DNA of 64,000 bases, from NCBI RefSeq assembly GCF_003626975.1, contig NZ_CP032616.1, positions 1,674,001 to 1,738,000 on the forward strand, read 5' to 3'. How positions within the stretch are numbered: the stretch's first letter is position 1; every line of letters begins with the position of its first letter. The translations under genes and the position numbers were made by a program. Below the pieces are notes generated by a model that saw only the letters and a list, made by a program, of their open reading frames with translations, was not told the DNA's origin and did not search any database. This document shows positions 16,688 through 26,701 of the stretch, one piece after another. The stretch comes from Pseudomonas sp. DY-1. GTDB lineage: Bacteria > Pseudomonadota > Gammaproteobacteria > Pseudomonadales > Pseudomonadaceae.

Positions 16688-19461
16688 GATTCGAGCAGCC
16701 CCAGCTCGCGGGCACGCCGGATCGCTTGGGTCCGGTTACGCACCTTGAGCTTTTCGTAGATGTTGTGCAGGTGCCATTTGACAGTCCCCAGCGCCAAGGC
16801 CAGCTGCTGTCCGATCTCCTCGTTGGACATGCCCTTGGCGGCCAGACAGACCACCTCGCGCTCACGGTCGGTGAGTCCTTCTTCCAGCACATCCAGGGAT
16901 TTGCGTGCGTCGTTGCCGGGCCAGGACGCCAGCAGGTCGCGGATGAAACCTTGCAGCGCGGGGTGGCGTTCGGCCGCTTCCAGTTGCTGGAGCAGTTGGC
17001 GGATGGCCTCGCCCTCCTCTATGAACAGGCTGCGCACGCCCTCCCGCTCGGCACAGAGCAGGCACTGCACCAATAGGCTCTGGGCGCGCTCCTGATAACC
17101 CAGGCGCTGGTAACTGAGGGCGGCCAGCAGGTCCAGGCGCAGCCGTTGCAGGCCATGCCAGTTGGGCTGGAGCTTGCCGCGCAATTGGGTGATCTCGTGC
17201 AGGGCTTCGCTGAAGTGCCCACGGGCTTGCTGCAGGCGCACGCGGATCAGCCCCTGTACCCAGAGCGCCGAATTGGCGCCGTGCTGGGTACCGCCGCTGG
17301 CCAGCTTGTTCCAATCCACGCCCTTGAAGCGCTGTTCGGCCCGCTTGATGCGATCGGTGCCAGGCTCCTGGAGCGTCAGCGAGATTTCCTCGGCCACCGC
17401 TCGCGCATAGAAGCGCCAGGACTGGTTGCGTGCGGCCAGGTTCTGCATCAGCACCAGGGTCGCCTGGGCTTCCTTGGGCTTGTCCTGCATGCGCTGGATG
17501 CGCGCAAGGAAGAGCATGCCCTGGGCATAGATGTCGATCGGCCGGATGACGTCGATATGGGTCAGCGCGCTGCCGAGGCGTTCCTCGAGGCCGTCGAGGC
17601 GCCCCTGCTGGTAGGCGATCAGGGATTCGACTATGACCGGCAGCGCCATCGCACGGGACTTTTGCCCCAGGTGCGGCATGACTTGCGCATGCATCTGATC
17701 GAAGAGCATCTGCGCCTGCCGCACCTGGCCCTGTTCCAGGGCCAGGAGGATCTCGACGTTGGCCAGCTGCATGTCCAGGTAGCGGCCTTCGAGGAAGTGG
17801 TTGCGCTGCTGGGCCAGGGACAGCAGGCGGCGGGCCTGGTCCGGCTGGGCGAGGACCGCCAGGGCCATGGCGCCAATCACCAGGATGGCCACTTCGAGGA
17901 AGGCCTGGTTGCGCCCGAGTTGCGCCTCAACCCGGCGGGCGATGGTGACGCAGAGTTCGAGGTCGTCCTTCTGCAGGGCGAGGGCAGCCTTTACCGCCAG
18001 GGTCGCCAGGTACTTGTCGCTGATCTGCGCCTCGGCGCGGGTTCCGCCCCAGCGGGCCAGCAACTCGTCGAGCATCTGGATGGCTTCCGGCAGTGCCATC
18101 TCGGTCGCACGGTTCCAGACATCCGCCAGTACCAGGGTCGGGTAACGCGCGGCAATATCGTCCGGCACCTTCTGCCGCCAGCGGTAGATCTTGTTCAACT
18201 GGCCGCGGTTGATCAGTTCCAGGCCGCAGCCATCCACCAGCGCCGCGAGCATGTCCGGGTCTTCGGCTAGGCTCGCGTGCTCGATGGCGAGGTTCTGCAT
18301 GTGATGGTTGGTGAACCAGAGACTGGCGTTGAAGTGCAGTTGCTTCAGGCGCTCCGGATCACGGGTCTTGAGACGGCTGCGCAGGAAGTCGGCGAACAGG
18401 TGGTGGAAGCGGTACCACTGCCGCTCACGATCCAGCGGCAGCAGGAACAGCTGCATGGTTTCCAGCCGTTCCAGCAACGCCTGGCCATCCTGGCGCCCGG
18501 TCAGTGCGTTGGCCAGGTCACCACTGAGCTGGCTGGCGACACCGAGGGCCAGCAAGGCGTCCTGCAGATCGGCAGACAGCTGCTCGAAAACGCTGGCCAG
18601 CAGGTATTGACCTACCGTGGCCTGGTCACTGCCCAGGCACTCCATCTGCTCAGTGGCTTGCGGTTGGTGGCGGAGCCACAGGCTCGCCAGCTGGACACCA
18701 ATCGCCCACCCTTCGGTATGGCTGTGCAGCGCGGCCAGTACTGCATCATCCAGTTGCAGGCCGGTACGGGCCAGGTAGTCGCGGGTTTCCTCGACGGACA
18801 GGCGCAACTCGTCGAGACCGATCTCCAGCAGCCAGCCCTTGGCCCGCAAGGTGGCCAGACTCAGCGGCGGCAGGGAGCGGCTGCCGACGGCCAGGGAGAA
18901 GCTGGCAGGGGCCAGGCGCACCAGGCGGCCAAGTGCGGAAAAGAGTTCGGGGTCTTTCAACAGGTGCAGGTCATCCAGCACCAGCAGGAGCGGACCATTG
19001 TGGCGGGCGAGGTCCACCAGCAGGCTTTCGAGCACGGCGTTGACCGGGACCTGCATGGTGTTATGCAGGTAGCCGCGGGCGTAGTCGCCAACGCCGGGCA
19101 CGGCTTCGCCGAGGGTCTTGATCAGTTGCTGGAAGAATCGCGCGGGATCGTCGTCCTCGGCCTCCAGGGAGAACCAGGCCACTGCGCTACCGGCGGTGCG
19201 GCGTTGCTCGGCCAGGGCCGCAAGGGCGGTGGTCTTGCCGAACCCGGCAGGTGCCGAGAACAGCAGGAGGCGAGCATGAGGATGGGCGGCCAGTGCCGCC
19301 TGAACCTGGGGTCTTGGCAGATAATCGGCAGATGCCTGAGGTGTCACGAGTTTGGAGCGCTGGCGGCTACCGGCTGCGGGGTTGAGAACTGCGTCCACTG
19401 CCTGAATCCCTGTGTCGTTATCGTTGTGGTTCGGAGGTACATCTCCGTGGGATTGGTACAT
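16684..19461 (-). CDS. MalT-like (LAL) LuxR-family transcriptional activator, first of pair
   Basis: A protein of 925 residues with the same plan as its downstream neighbour: a short N-terminal extension, Walker A SAPAGFGKTT (69-78), Walker B LLLVLDDLHLL, a TPR-like middle and a C-terminal LuxR helix-turn-helix beginning LTDREREVVCLAAKGMSNEE. The two look like diverged tandem duplicates. ATG at 19461 is the first in frame; the spacing from a weak AGGAAA is long, so a start slightly downstream is possible. pabB lies divergently, 102 bases away. P. aeruginosa has a similar adjacent pair next to pabB, by memory. Confidence 0.92.
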   Translation of the reverse strand: MYQSHGDVPPNHNDNDTGIQAVDAVLNPAAGSRQRSKLVTPQASADYLPRPQVQAALAAHPHARLLLFSAPAGFGKTTALAALAEQRRTAGSAVAWFSLEAEDDDPARFFQQLIKTLGEAVPGVGDYARGYLHNTMQVPVNAVLESLLVDLARHNGPLLLVLDDLHLLKDPELFSALGRLVRLAPASFSLAVGSRSLPPLSLATLRAKGWLLEIGLDELRLSVEETRDYLARTGLQLDDAVLAALHSHTEGWAIGVQLASLWLRHQPQATEQMECLGSDQATVGQYLLASVFEQLSADLQDALLALGVASQLSGDLANALTGRQDGQALLERLETMQLFLLPLDRERQWYRFHHLFADFLRSRLKTRDPERLKQLHFNASLWFTNHHMQNLAIEHASLAEDPDMLAALVDGCGLELINRGQLNKIYRWRQKVPDDIAARYPTLVLADVWNRATEMALPEAIQMLDELLARWGGTRAEAQISDKYLATLAVKAALALQKDDLELCVTIARRVEAQLGRNQAFLEVAILVIGAMALAVLAQPDQARRLLSLAQQRNHFLEGRYLDMQLANVEILLALEQGQVRQAQMLFDQMHAQVMPHLGQKSRAMALPVIVESLIAYQQGRLDGLEERLGSALTHIDVIRPIDIYAQGMLFLARIQRMQDKPKEAQATLVLMQNLAARNQSWRFYARAVAEEISLTLQEPGTDRIKRAEQRFKGVDWNKLASGGTQHGANSALWVQGLIRVRLQQARGHFSEALHEITQLRGKLQPNWHGLQRLRLDLLAALSYQRLGYQERAQSLLVQCLLCAEREGVRSLFIEEGEAIRQLLQQLEAAERHPALQGFIRDLLASWPGNDARKSLDVLEEGLTDREREVVCLAAKGMSNEEIGQQLALALGTVKWHLHNIYEKLKVRNRTQAIRRARELGLLES

Positions 19462-19563
19462 AAGTATCAGAATGTTTTTCCTACGTAAACGTCAGAAAAG
19501 GCTCTAGGATCGACACTGCAGGCAGACTAGAATCCGCTCCTGCATTCAGCCCGCGCCGCCCCC

Positions 19564-20913
19564 ATGCCTGACTGTCATTTACACGCTCTTCCCTATCAGG
19601 AATCTCCCTGCGAACGCTTCGCCCGAGTCCGCCAGGCGCCCGGCGCCGTGTTGCTGGACGCCGGCCGACCGGTCGCCGAGCGTGGACGCTATGACCTATT
19701 CAGCGCCTGGCCATTGGCAGCATTTGCAGCAGCGCCGGGCGAATCGGCCAACGACTTCGCCCATCGCCTGCGGAAGGCTCTGGCCAGCCTCGGCGAGGCG
19801 AGCCTGCCTGCGGGAATCGAACTGCCGTTCGTCGGCGGCCTGATCGGCTACCTGGCCTATGACTTCGGCCGCAGGGTGGAGCAACTGCCGGAAGCGGCCA
19901 TCGATGACCTGCAATTGCCCGACGCCCAGTTGGGCCTCTATGCCTGGGCGCTGGTCAGCGATCATCAACTGCGCACCAGCCAACTGGTGTTCCACCCCAG
20001 CCTTGCGCAAGCCGAGCGCGCACGCCTGATCGCACTGTTCAGCGAGCCTGCCGAATCGGCATCCGCCCCATTTCGCCTGCACGCGCCCTTCCAGGCCAAC
20101 CTCGACCAAGGCCAGTACCGCGACGCCATCGAACGGGTGCAGGCCTATATCCAGGCCGGCGACTGTTACCAGGTGAATTTCACCCAGCGCTTCCAGGCAC
20201 CCTGTGAGGGCGATCCCTGGTCCGCCTACCAGGCATTGCGCGCGGCCTGCCCGACGCCGTTCGCCGGCTACCAGGCGCTGAACGATGGAGGCGCCATCCT
20301 CAGCCTGTCGCCGGAGCGTTTCATCAAGGTCAGCCAGGGCATGGTGGAAACCCGCCCGATCAAGGGCACCCGACCGCGCGGCCAGACACCGGAGGAAGAC
20401 CGCATCCAGGCCGAGGAGCTACTGGCCAGCCGCAAGGACCGCGCGGAGAACCTGATGATCGTCGACCTGCTGCGTAATGACCTCGGACGCAGCTGTGCCA
20501 TAGGTTCGGTACGGGTGCCTGAGCTGTTCGCCCTGGAGAGCTACCCCAACGTCCATCACCTGGTCAGCGCCATCACCGGCCGCCTGGCGGCAGACAAGGA
20601 TGCACTGGACCTGATCACTGGCAGTTTTCCCGGCGGCTCGATCACCGGCGCCCCGAAGATTCGCGCCATGCAGATCATCGACGAGCTGGAGCCCACTCGC
20701 CGCTCGATCTATTGCGGGTCCCTGCTTTACTTGGACGTTCGCGGCGAACTGGACAGTTCCATCGCCATCCGCACCGTGCTGGTGAAAGACGGTCGGGCCA
20801 GTTGCTGGGGTGGCGGAGGCATCGTTGCCGACTCCGACTGGCAGGAGGAATACCGTGAGTCAATCACCAAGGTGAAGGTGTTGATGCAGACGCTGGAGAG
20901 GTTGGGAGATTAA
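19564..20913 (+). CDS. pabB: Aminodeoxychorismate synthase component I
   Basis: A chorismate-utilising enzyme of 449 residues for the p-aminobenzoate branch of folate synthesis: chorismate plus ammonia (from PabA) gives 4-amino-4-deoxychorismate. The chorismate-binding domain occupies about residues 185-445. The PIKGTRPRG motif carries the active-site lysine (Lys267); anthranilate synthases have Ala at this place, which separates PabB from TrpE. Other marks are DLLRNDLGR, SFPGGSITGAPK and the C-terminal GGGIVADSD. The N-terminal domain (1-150) is the usual companion domain. No PabA or PabC gene is adjacent. ATG at 19564 begins at the expected N-terminus. Confidence 0.95.
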   Translation: MPDCHLHALPYQESPCERFARVRQAPGAVLLDAGRPVAERGRYDLFSAWPLAAFAAAPGESANDFAHRLRKALASLGEASLPAGIELPFVGGLIGYLAYDFGRRVEQLPEAAIDDLQLPDAQLGLYAWALVSDHQLRTSQLVFHPSLAQAERARLIALFSEPAESASAPFRLHAPFQANLDQGQYRDAIERVQAYIQAGDCYQVNFTQRFQAPCEGDPWSAYQALRAACPTPFAGYQALNDGGAILSLSPERFIKVSQGMVETRPIKGTRPRGQTPEEDRIQAEELLASRKDRAENLMIVDLLRNDLGRSCAIGSVRVPELFALESYPNVHHLVSAITGRLAADKDALDLITGSFPGGSITGAPKIRAMQIIDELEPTRRSIYCGSLLYLDVRGELDSSIAIRTVLVKDGRASCWGGGGIVADSDWQEEYRESITKVKVLMQTLERLGD

Positions 20914-20918
20914 AACCT

Positions 20919-20941
20919 GTGGGGGAAGAATTCATTCGCGA
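20919..20941. repeat. Half copy of the REP-like palindrome
   Basis: GTGGGGGAAGAATTCATTCGCG just after pabB resembles one arm of the elements at 3503, 7579 and 8511, but no matching second arm is found before the terminator at 21007. Confidence 0.5.
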
Positions 20942-21006
20942 ACCGAATTGGCACCGTGCCAGCAGACGGCCCCTCCCCCCAACCCTATTCCAGAGGGCGA
21001 GGGAAT

Positions 21007-21034
21007 GAAAAAGCCCGCTTTCGCGGGCTTTTTC
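21007..21034. terminator. Bidirectional terminator between pabB and thrH
   Basis: GAAAAAGCCCGC/GCGGGCTTTTTC forms a perfect stem with A and T runs on its two sides. It serves both convergent genes, pabB (plus) and thrH (minus). Confidence 0.92.
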
Positions 21035-21045
21035 ATAGGCAGGAT

Positions 21046-21663
21046 TCAGAGGCTCAACTGACGGTTGGAGGCCTTGATGAACTCGCGCTTGAGGTCTTCG
21101 TAGGTGTGCACCGCCGGGAACTGCGGGAACTCGCGGATTACATTTTCCGGCGCATGGAACAGGATACCGGCATGAGCTTCGCTGAGCATGGTGGTGTCGT
21201 TGTAGGAGTCGCCAGCCGCGATCACACGGTAGTAGAGGCTCTTGAAGGCCAGCACGGACTGGCGCTTGGGGTCCTTCTGGCGCAGCTGGTAATCCACCAC
21301 ACGATCGGTCTCGTCGGTGATCAGGCGATGGCAGAGCAGGGTCGGGAAGCCCAGTTGACGCATCAGCGGCTGGGAGAACTCGTAGAAGGTGTCGGAGAGG
21401 ATGACGACCTGGAAGCGCTCGCGCAGCCAGTCGACGAACTCGACGGCGCCTTCCAGCGGCTTCAGGGTAGCGATCACTTCCTGGATGTCGGCGAGCTTCA
21501 GGCCGTGCTCGTCGAGGATGCGCAGGCGCTGCTTCATCAGCACGTCGTAGTCCGGAATGTCCCGGGTAGTCGCCTTCAGCGCTTCGATTCCGGTTTTTTC
21601 CGCGAAAGCGATCCAGATTTCCGGAACCAGTACACCTTCAAGGTCGAGACAGGCGATTTCCAC
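21046..21663 (-). CDS. thrH: Phosphoserine phosphatase / homoserine phosphotransferase ThrH
   Basis: A HAD-superfamily enzyme of 205 residues, the length known for P. aeruginosa ThrH, which removes phosphate from phosphoserine and can pass it to homoserine. The nucleophile motif is CLDLEGVLVPE with Asp7, the second motif ILSDTFYEF, and the acidic metal site AAGDSYNDTTML. I chose GTG at 21663 because GGGGAA precedes it at proper distance and the protein then starts VEIACLDLEG as in known ThrH; TTG at 21669 is less likely. It is a single gene, divergent from cysH. Confidence 0.93.
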   Translation of the reverse strand: MEIACLDLEGVLVPEIWIAFAEKTGIEALKATTRDIPDYDVLMKQRLRILDEHGLKLADIQEVIATLKPLEGAVEFVDWLRERFQVVILSDTFYEFSQPLMRQLGFPTLLCHRLITDETDRVVDYQLRQKDPKRQSVLAFKSLYYRVIAAGDSYNDTTMLSEAHAGILFHAPENVIREFPQFPAVHTYEDLKREFIKASNRQLSL

Positions 21664-21855
21664 GAGCAATTTCCCCGCATGGCTTTTTGATTGGAGGCGG
21701 CACTCTAGCGACTCGACAGATACCGTGCAACGCAGCCCTTATATCCAAACGCAGCAGTGGTACTTCCTGATGGTTATTTAGGAGCATAACTCCCCTTTGT
21801 TAAGATGCCCGCCATAGAGCGCGCCCAGCGCCACCCCTAAAAGGAAGCCTGCCTG

Positions 21856-22590
21856 ATGAGCCACCCCTTCGACGTCGTCGCACTGGCGACGGCTTACGCC
21901 AGCAAGTCCCCCCAGGACATCCTCAAGCTCGCCTTCGAGCATTTCGGCGACGACCTGTGGATTTCCTTCAGCGGCGCCGAGGACGTGGTCCTCGTGGACA
22001 TGGCCTGGAAGCTGAACAAGAACGTCAAGGTATTCAGCCTGGATACCGGCCGTCTGCATCCGGAAACCTACCGCTTCATCGAGCAGGTGCGCGAACACTA
22101 TGGCATCGCCATCGAGGTGCTATCGCCGGACCCGCGCCTGCTGGAACCCTTCGTCAAGGAAAAGGGCTTGTTCAGCTTCTTCAAGGACGGTCATGGCGAA
22201 TGCTGCGGCATCCGCAAGATCGAACCGCTGCGCCGCAAGCTCTCCACCGTGACAGCCTGGGCCACCGGCCAGCGTCGCGATCAGAGCCCGGGCACCCGTT
22301 CCCAGGTGGCCGTACTGGAAGTGGACGGCGCCTTCTCAACCCCGGAAAAGCCGCTGTACAAGTTCAACCCGCTGGCGCAGATGAGCAGCGAAGAAGTCTG
22401 GGCCTACATCCGAATGCTGGAGATTCCCTACAACCCACTGCACGAGCGCGGTTTCATCAGCATCGGCTGCGAGCCCTGCACCCGCCCGGTACTGCCGAAC
22501 CAGCACGAGCGCGAAGGGCGCTGGTGGTGGGAGGAAGCCACCCAGAAGGAATGCGGCCTGCATGCCGGCAACCTGATCAGCAAGGCCTGA
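21856..22590 (+). CDS. cysH: Adenylyl-sulfate (APS) reductase, iron-sulfur type
   Basis: A protein of 244 residues that reduces adenosine 5'-phosphosulfate to sulfite in assimilatory sulfate reduction. Two cysteine pairs, ECCGIRK (Cys116, Cys117) and GCEPC (Cys205, Cys208), would bind a 4Fe-4S cluster, which marks the APS-reducing form found in Pseudomonas rather than the cluster-free PAPS form of E. coli. The C-terminal redox Cys lies in [14 protein letters not shown] precedes the ATG. A thioredoxin-like gene starts three bases after its stop and cysB, its likely activator, lies nearby on the other strand. Confidence 0.96.
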   Translation: MSHPFDVVALATAYASKSPQDILKLAFEHFGDDLWISFSGAEDVVLVDMAWKLNKNVKVFSLDTGRLHPETYRFIEQVREHYGIAIEVLSPDPRLLEPFVKEKGLFSFFKDGHGECCGIRKIEPLRRKLSTVTAWATGQRRDQSPGTRSQVAVLEVDGAFSTPEKPLYKFNPLAQMSSEEVWAYIRMLEIPYNPLHERGFISIGCEPCTRPVLPNQHEREGRWWWEEATQKECGLHAGNLISKA

Positions 22591-22593
22591 GCC

Positions 22594-22884
22594 ATGCGCA
22601 TCACCCTGGTGAAGAAAGTCCTCGCCGATGGCCAGGACTGCCGCAAATGCCGGGATGTGATGGAGCACCTGGAACGCGGGGGCCATCTGGAGCGGATAGA
22701 CCGCATCCTGGTGGCCGACGAGCGCAACCCGGGTAGTGCCGGCTGGATGGCAGCGCAGCATTACGGCGTGGACACTGCACCGTTCTTCGTGGTGCGCCAC
22801 GACGATGGCCGGGAGCAGGTCTACACCGTATTCCTCGCCTTTCTGCGCGATGTGTTGCAGCCCTCCTCCAACCCATCCTCGTAG
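22594..22884 (+). CDS. Small thioredoxin-fold protein with CRKC motif
   Basis: A protein of 96 residues with a CxxC redox motif (Cys16-Arg-Lys-Cys19) close to the N-terminus and a cis-proline-like APFFVVR near residue 66, consistent with a glutaredoxin/thioredoxin-like fold. The gene starts three bases after cysH, so it is almost surely co-transcribed. It may supply electrons to, or protect, the APS reductase. This is inference from position; PAO1 has a small gene in the same place, by memory. Confidence 0.8.
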   Translation: MRITLVKKVLADGQDCRKCRDVMEHLERGGHLERIDRILVADERNPGSAGWMAAQHYGVDTAPFFVVRHDDGREQVYTVFLAFLRDVLQPSSNPSS

Positions 22885-23010
22885 CCCAGCAGGGTGTTTG
22901 GCTTCGCGGAGCTCAGCCCAACCTACAGCCCTCTTGGCGTGCAGGTGGGTTGCGGTAGAGCAAAGAGAAACCCAACAGCATCCAGCGTCGTAACTCCTGT
23001 GTACCGCCCA

Positions 23011-23041
23011 GAAAAAAGCCCGGCAATAGCCGGGCTTTTTC
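23011..23041. terminator. Bidirectional terminator between cysH operon and cysB
   Basis: AAAAAAGCCCGGC/GCCGGGCTTTTT forms a stem with flanking A and T runs between convergent genes. Confidence 0.92.
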
Positions 23042-23054
23042 CTTGCCCTGACCC

Positions 23055-24038
<984 letters not shown>

Positions 24039-24148
24039 TCAAAGCGATTACGCCGCAGGATGTCGGCGGCGTTTATAACCATATTAATGGTTTGCTGAAT
24101 AAAACTAGACGTTTTTTTGCGCTTTGCACAACCCGCGACCAGCGGTGA

Positions 24149-24649
24149 TCAGAAGTCGTTGCGCCCGCGATGCTGGAGCATTGGCACCAGATACACCGGC
24201 ACCTCTGAAAGTTGCACCAATCTGGCAGCGGTACGGCCCAGCGGTGTATCCAGCGAAGTCCCGTGGCTGTGGCTACCTACTACGAGCAGGTCCACCGAGA
24301 GCTTCTGCACTTCTTCGAGTATGACCAGCGGCGGATCCCCCTGAACCACCCGCACCGCGCGGATCATGTCCAGGTCCTGGACCGCCTCGCCCATTTCATC
24401 GCGAAACCCCTCCAGCACCCGCTGCTCGATACTCGACATCACGGTGCCCAGCCCCTTGGCCCGCAGCTCCTTGAGGGTGGCGTCGTCAAGGTAGGTCTGC
24501 AGAACCGATTCGGCGAACAGCCCAAGGGGCTCCACCGCATGAACTACATACAATTGGGCGTTGTAGGCGCGAGCGAGAGACAAGGCGTGCTGCAGAACAT
24601 ATGGGGCATAGAGACCGAGGTCCGTGGCATAGAGAATGGAGCGAATCAT
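24149..24649 (-). CDS. Universal stress protein (UspA family)
   Basis: A single-domain cytoplasmic protein of 166 residues starting IRSILYATDLGLYAP and ending with SEVPVYLVPML. The DLLVVGSHSHG plus LGRTAARLVQ segment corresponds to the GxxGSVxxxV region of ATP-binding Usp proteins, though the exact nucleotide loop is atypical. Such proteins support survival under stationary phase or anaerobic stress. ATG at 24649 has GGAGG directly upstream. It follows 5'-nucleotidase on the same strand by 178 bases, so it probably has its own promoter. Confidence 0.9.
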   Translation of the reverse strand: MIRSILYATDLGLYAPYVLQHALSLARAYNAQLYVVHAVEPLGLFAESVLQTYLDDATLKELRAKGLGTVMSSIEQRVLEGFRDEMGEAVQDLDMIRAVRVVQGDPPLVILEEVQKLSVDLLVVGSHSHGTSLDTPLGRTAARLVQLSEVPVYLVPMLQHRGRNDF

Positions 24650-24827
24650 GAGGCCTCCTACTGCCATGCTTGGCTGGCCTCACCAGAGCTTAGGTTCTGT
24701 AGGAAAAGTCGTCGAGCGACCGGCCGGCGCGGCACAAAGACCATTGGACCGCGCTGAAGCGTGCTAGCCACAAATGGCTTTCCAGGCCGATTGCGGAGCC
24801 TGCTGGCAACTCTCGTAAGGAATCCGA

Positions 24828-25733
24828 TCAGAACTGCGGTTCGTTGCTGACACCGTGGGGAACATGCCCGGTAGCCACTACATCGCGGGCCTTTTCGCAG
24901 TGTCCGGCCTGGTCGTCGAAGAACACATCTGCGCCAAAGGTTTCGAGGATGGCGGCCTTTTCCAACCCGCCGAGGAAGAAGGATTCATCCAGACGAATGT
25001 CCCAGTCGCGCAGGGTGCGGATGACCCGCTCATGCGCCGGCGCGGAGCGCGCGGTTACCAACGCCGTGCGAATCGGACAGGCTTCCGGCGGGAACTCCTG
25101 CTGCAACCGGTTCAGCGTCGAAAGGAAAGGCTTGAAGGGCCCTCCATCCAGAGGTTCGCGCGCCGAATCGCGCTCGTGGGCCTGGAAGGCTTCGAGGCCG
25201 CCACTCTGGTAGATACGCTCGGAATGGTCGGAAAACAGCACCGCATCTCCATCGAAGGCGATGCGCAGCTCATTGCTCGCGGCGCGGCGCGGACCGCCAG
25301 AGAGAATGGTGGCGGCGGCGTAGCCCGTCTGCAGGGCGCGACGCACATCTTCGGCATGGGTGGACAGGAACAGGTGGCAACCGAAGGCGCGCAGATACGG
25401 CTCGGGACTGCGCCCGCCGACAAAGGCAGCGCGGGAGATGCCAAGACCGTAGTGCTGGATGGAGTTGAAGGCCCTCAGCCCGGTGTCGGCGCTGTTGCGC
25501 GACACCAGGATGACCTCGACCCGCTGCTGGCCCAACTGTTCGTTCAGGCCAAGCAGTTTCTCCACCAGCGGATAGGCATCGCCAGGAGCCAGCACTTCGT
25601 CTTCATGGTCGATCTGGTACTGGCGGTAGGCTTCTATGCCTTCTGCCTCGTAGACCCGGTGGCTTTCGTCCAGGTCGAACAGTGCCCGCGAAGAGATCGC
25701 CAGTACCAGCTTGTCACCCAGCCCCTTGCCCAT
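24828..25733 (-). CDS. Cytosolic 5'-nucleotidase (cN-I type)
   Basis: A protein of 301 residues of the family of vertebrate cytosolic 5'-nucleotidase I. The fold is HAD-like: LAISSRALFDLDES at the N-terminus carries the aspartates, RIAFDGDAVLFSDHSE is a second acidic motif, and FGADVFFDDQAGHCE is the metal-binding motif near the C-terminus. It would hydrolyse nucleoside monophosphates. ATG at 25733 follows GAGGA. The upstream gene (ketopantoate reductase) ends 14 bases before this start, so the two share a transcript with the thioredoxin-like gene further up. Confidence 0.85.
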   Translation of the reverse strand: MGKGLGDKLVLAISSRALFDLDESHRVYEAEGIEAYRQYQIDHEDEVLAPGDAYPLVEKLLGLNEQLGQQRVEVILVSRNSADTGLRAFNSIQHYGLGISRAAFVGGRSPEPYLRAFGCHLFLSTHAEDVRRALQTGYAAATILSGGPRRAASNELRIAFDGDAVLFSDHSERIYQSGGLEAFQAHERDSAREPLDGGPFKPFLSTLNRLQQEFPPEACPIRTALVTARSAPAHERVIRTLRDWDIRLDESFFLGGLEKAAILETFGADVFFDDQAGHCEKARDVVATGHVPHGVSNEPQF

Positions 25734-25747
25734 GAAGGTCCGTCCTC

Positions 25748-26701
25748 TCAACCCTGATTGCGTGCATCGATGAAGCGTAGCGCCTGATAGAGCGCACGGA
25801 TACGCGGCATCTCGAACCCGACTGCAGCAGCCGCAGCAAGAGGAGCTTCATATATGGCGCCGAGTTCAAGCGGGCGTTTCTGCACGAAGTCGTGGTACAT
25901 GCTGGGCAAGTAGTCGGGCATGCGATCGGTTGAAGCCAGCAGCTTGGCGGCGAAGTTGTCCGGGATGCGATGCCCGATGGCAGTAGCCGCATCCACCACT
26001 TCCTGCATGATCGCCTGGATCAGTTCACGCGTATCGGTGTTGCTCATGAGCGCCGTGGTGCCAGCATCCAGCAGTACCGACAAACCGTTGTAGGGCACGT
26101 TCCAGACCAGCTTTTGCCAACGCGCCTGGTCCAGGTTGGCGACTGCCGCCGAGTCGATTCCGGCAGCCTTGAACAGGCCGGAGCCCTCCTCCGTCAGCGC
26201 CTGGCGCTCCGCTTCGTCGACCGCCGGGCCAGAGTGATAGCCGAGGTTCACCGCCCCCAGAGACTGGTGCTCGATCACCCCTGGTGCCGAGCGGTGGACG
26301 CAGATGTAGCAGAGGCCGCCAAGCAAATGCAGCGAGCTTGGCAGCAGACGACGCAGTTCGTCCTCCACCGCCAGGCCGTTCTGCAGCAGCACCACCTTCG
26401 CGCCCGGCGCGGCAACCTGGGCGATGATCGGCGACAGCGCGGCATTGCTGGTGGTCTTGGCGCCTACCAGCAACCAGTCGCAGGCGGGCATTTCAGCCGC
26501 ATCACGGTAAGCCTGGGCAGGGAACAGCGCCTGAGCGCCATGCACCGCGCTGTTCAGTTGCAGACCACGTGCGACGACGGCGTCGTATTCGCTGCGCAGC
26601 AGGAAGTGCACATCAAAGCCGGCACGGGCCAGCATCACACCATAAAAGCCGCCGATGGCGCCGGTACCGATAATGCCGATACGCGGTTTGCTTGTACTCA
26701 T
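25748..26701 (-). CDS. 2-dehydropantoate 2-reductase family protein
   Basis: A protein of 317 residues of the ketopantoate reductase family (NADPH-dependent reduction of 2-dehydropantoate to pantoate, for coenzyme A). The Rossmann motif is GIIGTGAIGGFYG (8-20) and the catalytic lysine lies in ARWQKLVWNVPYNGL. Pseudomonads often carry several paralogues, so this may be PanE itself or a relative of other substrate range. Its ATG touches the TAA stop of the thioredoxin-like gene (TAAATG), showing tight coupling. Confidence 0.85.
   Translation of the reverse strand: MSTSKPRIGIIGTGAIGGFYGVMLARAGFDVHFLLRSEYDAVVARGLQLNSAVHGAQALFPAQAYRDAAEMPACDWLLVGAKTTSNAALSPIIAQVAAPGAKVVLLQNGLAVEDELRRLLPSSLHLLGGLCYICVHRSAPGVIEHQSLGAVNLGYHSGPAVDEAERQALTEEGSGLFKAAGIDSAAVANLDQARWQKLVWNVPYNGLSVLLDAGTTALMSNTDTRELIQAIMQEVVDAATAIGHRIPDNFAAKLLASTDRMPDYLPSMYHDFVQKRPLELGAIYEAPLAAAAAVGFEMPRIRALYQALRFIDARNQG

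Noticed and set aside
17146..18270. A 374-residue plus-strand frame inside the first LAL regulator region
   Set aside because: It is antisense to conserved TPR sequence and shows no family features.
19564..20913. Reading the chorismate enzyme as TrpE
   Set aside because: The active-site motif is PIKGT, with the Lys typical of PabB. Anthranilate synthases have Ala at that place and an LxES feedback site, which is not apparent.
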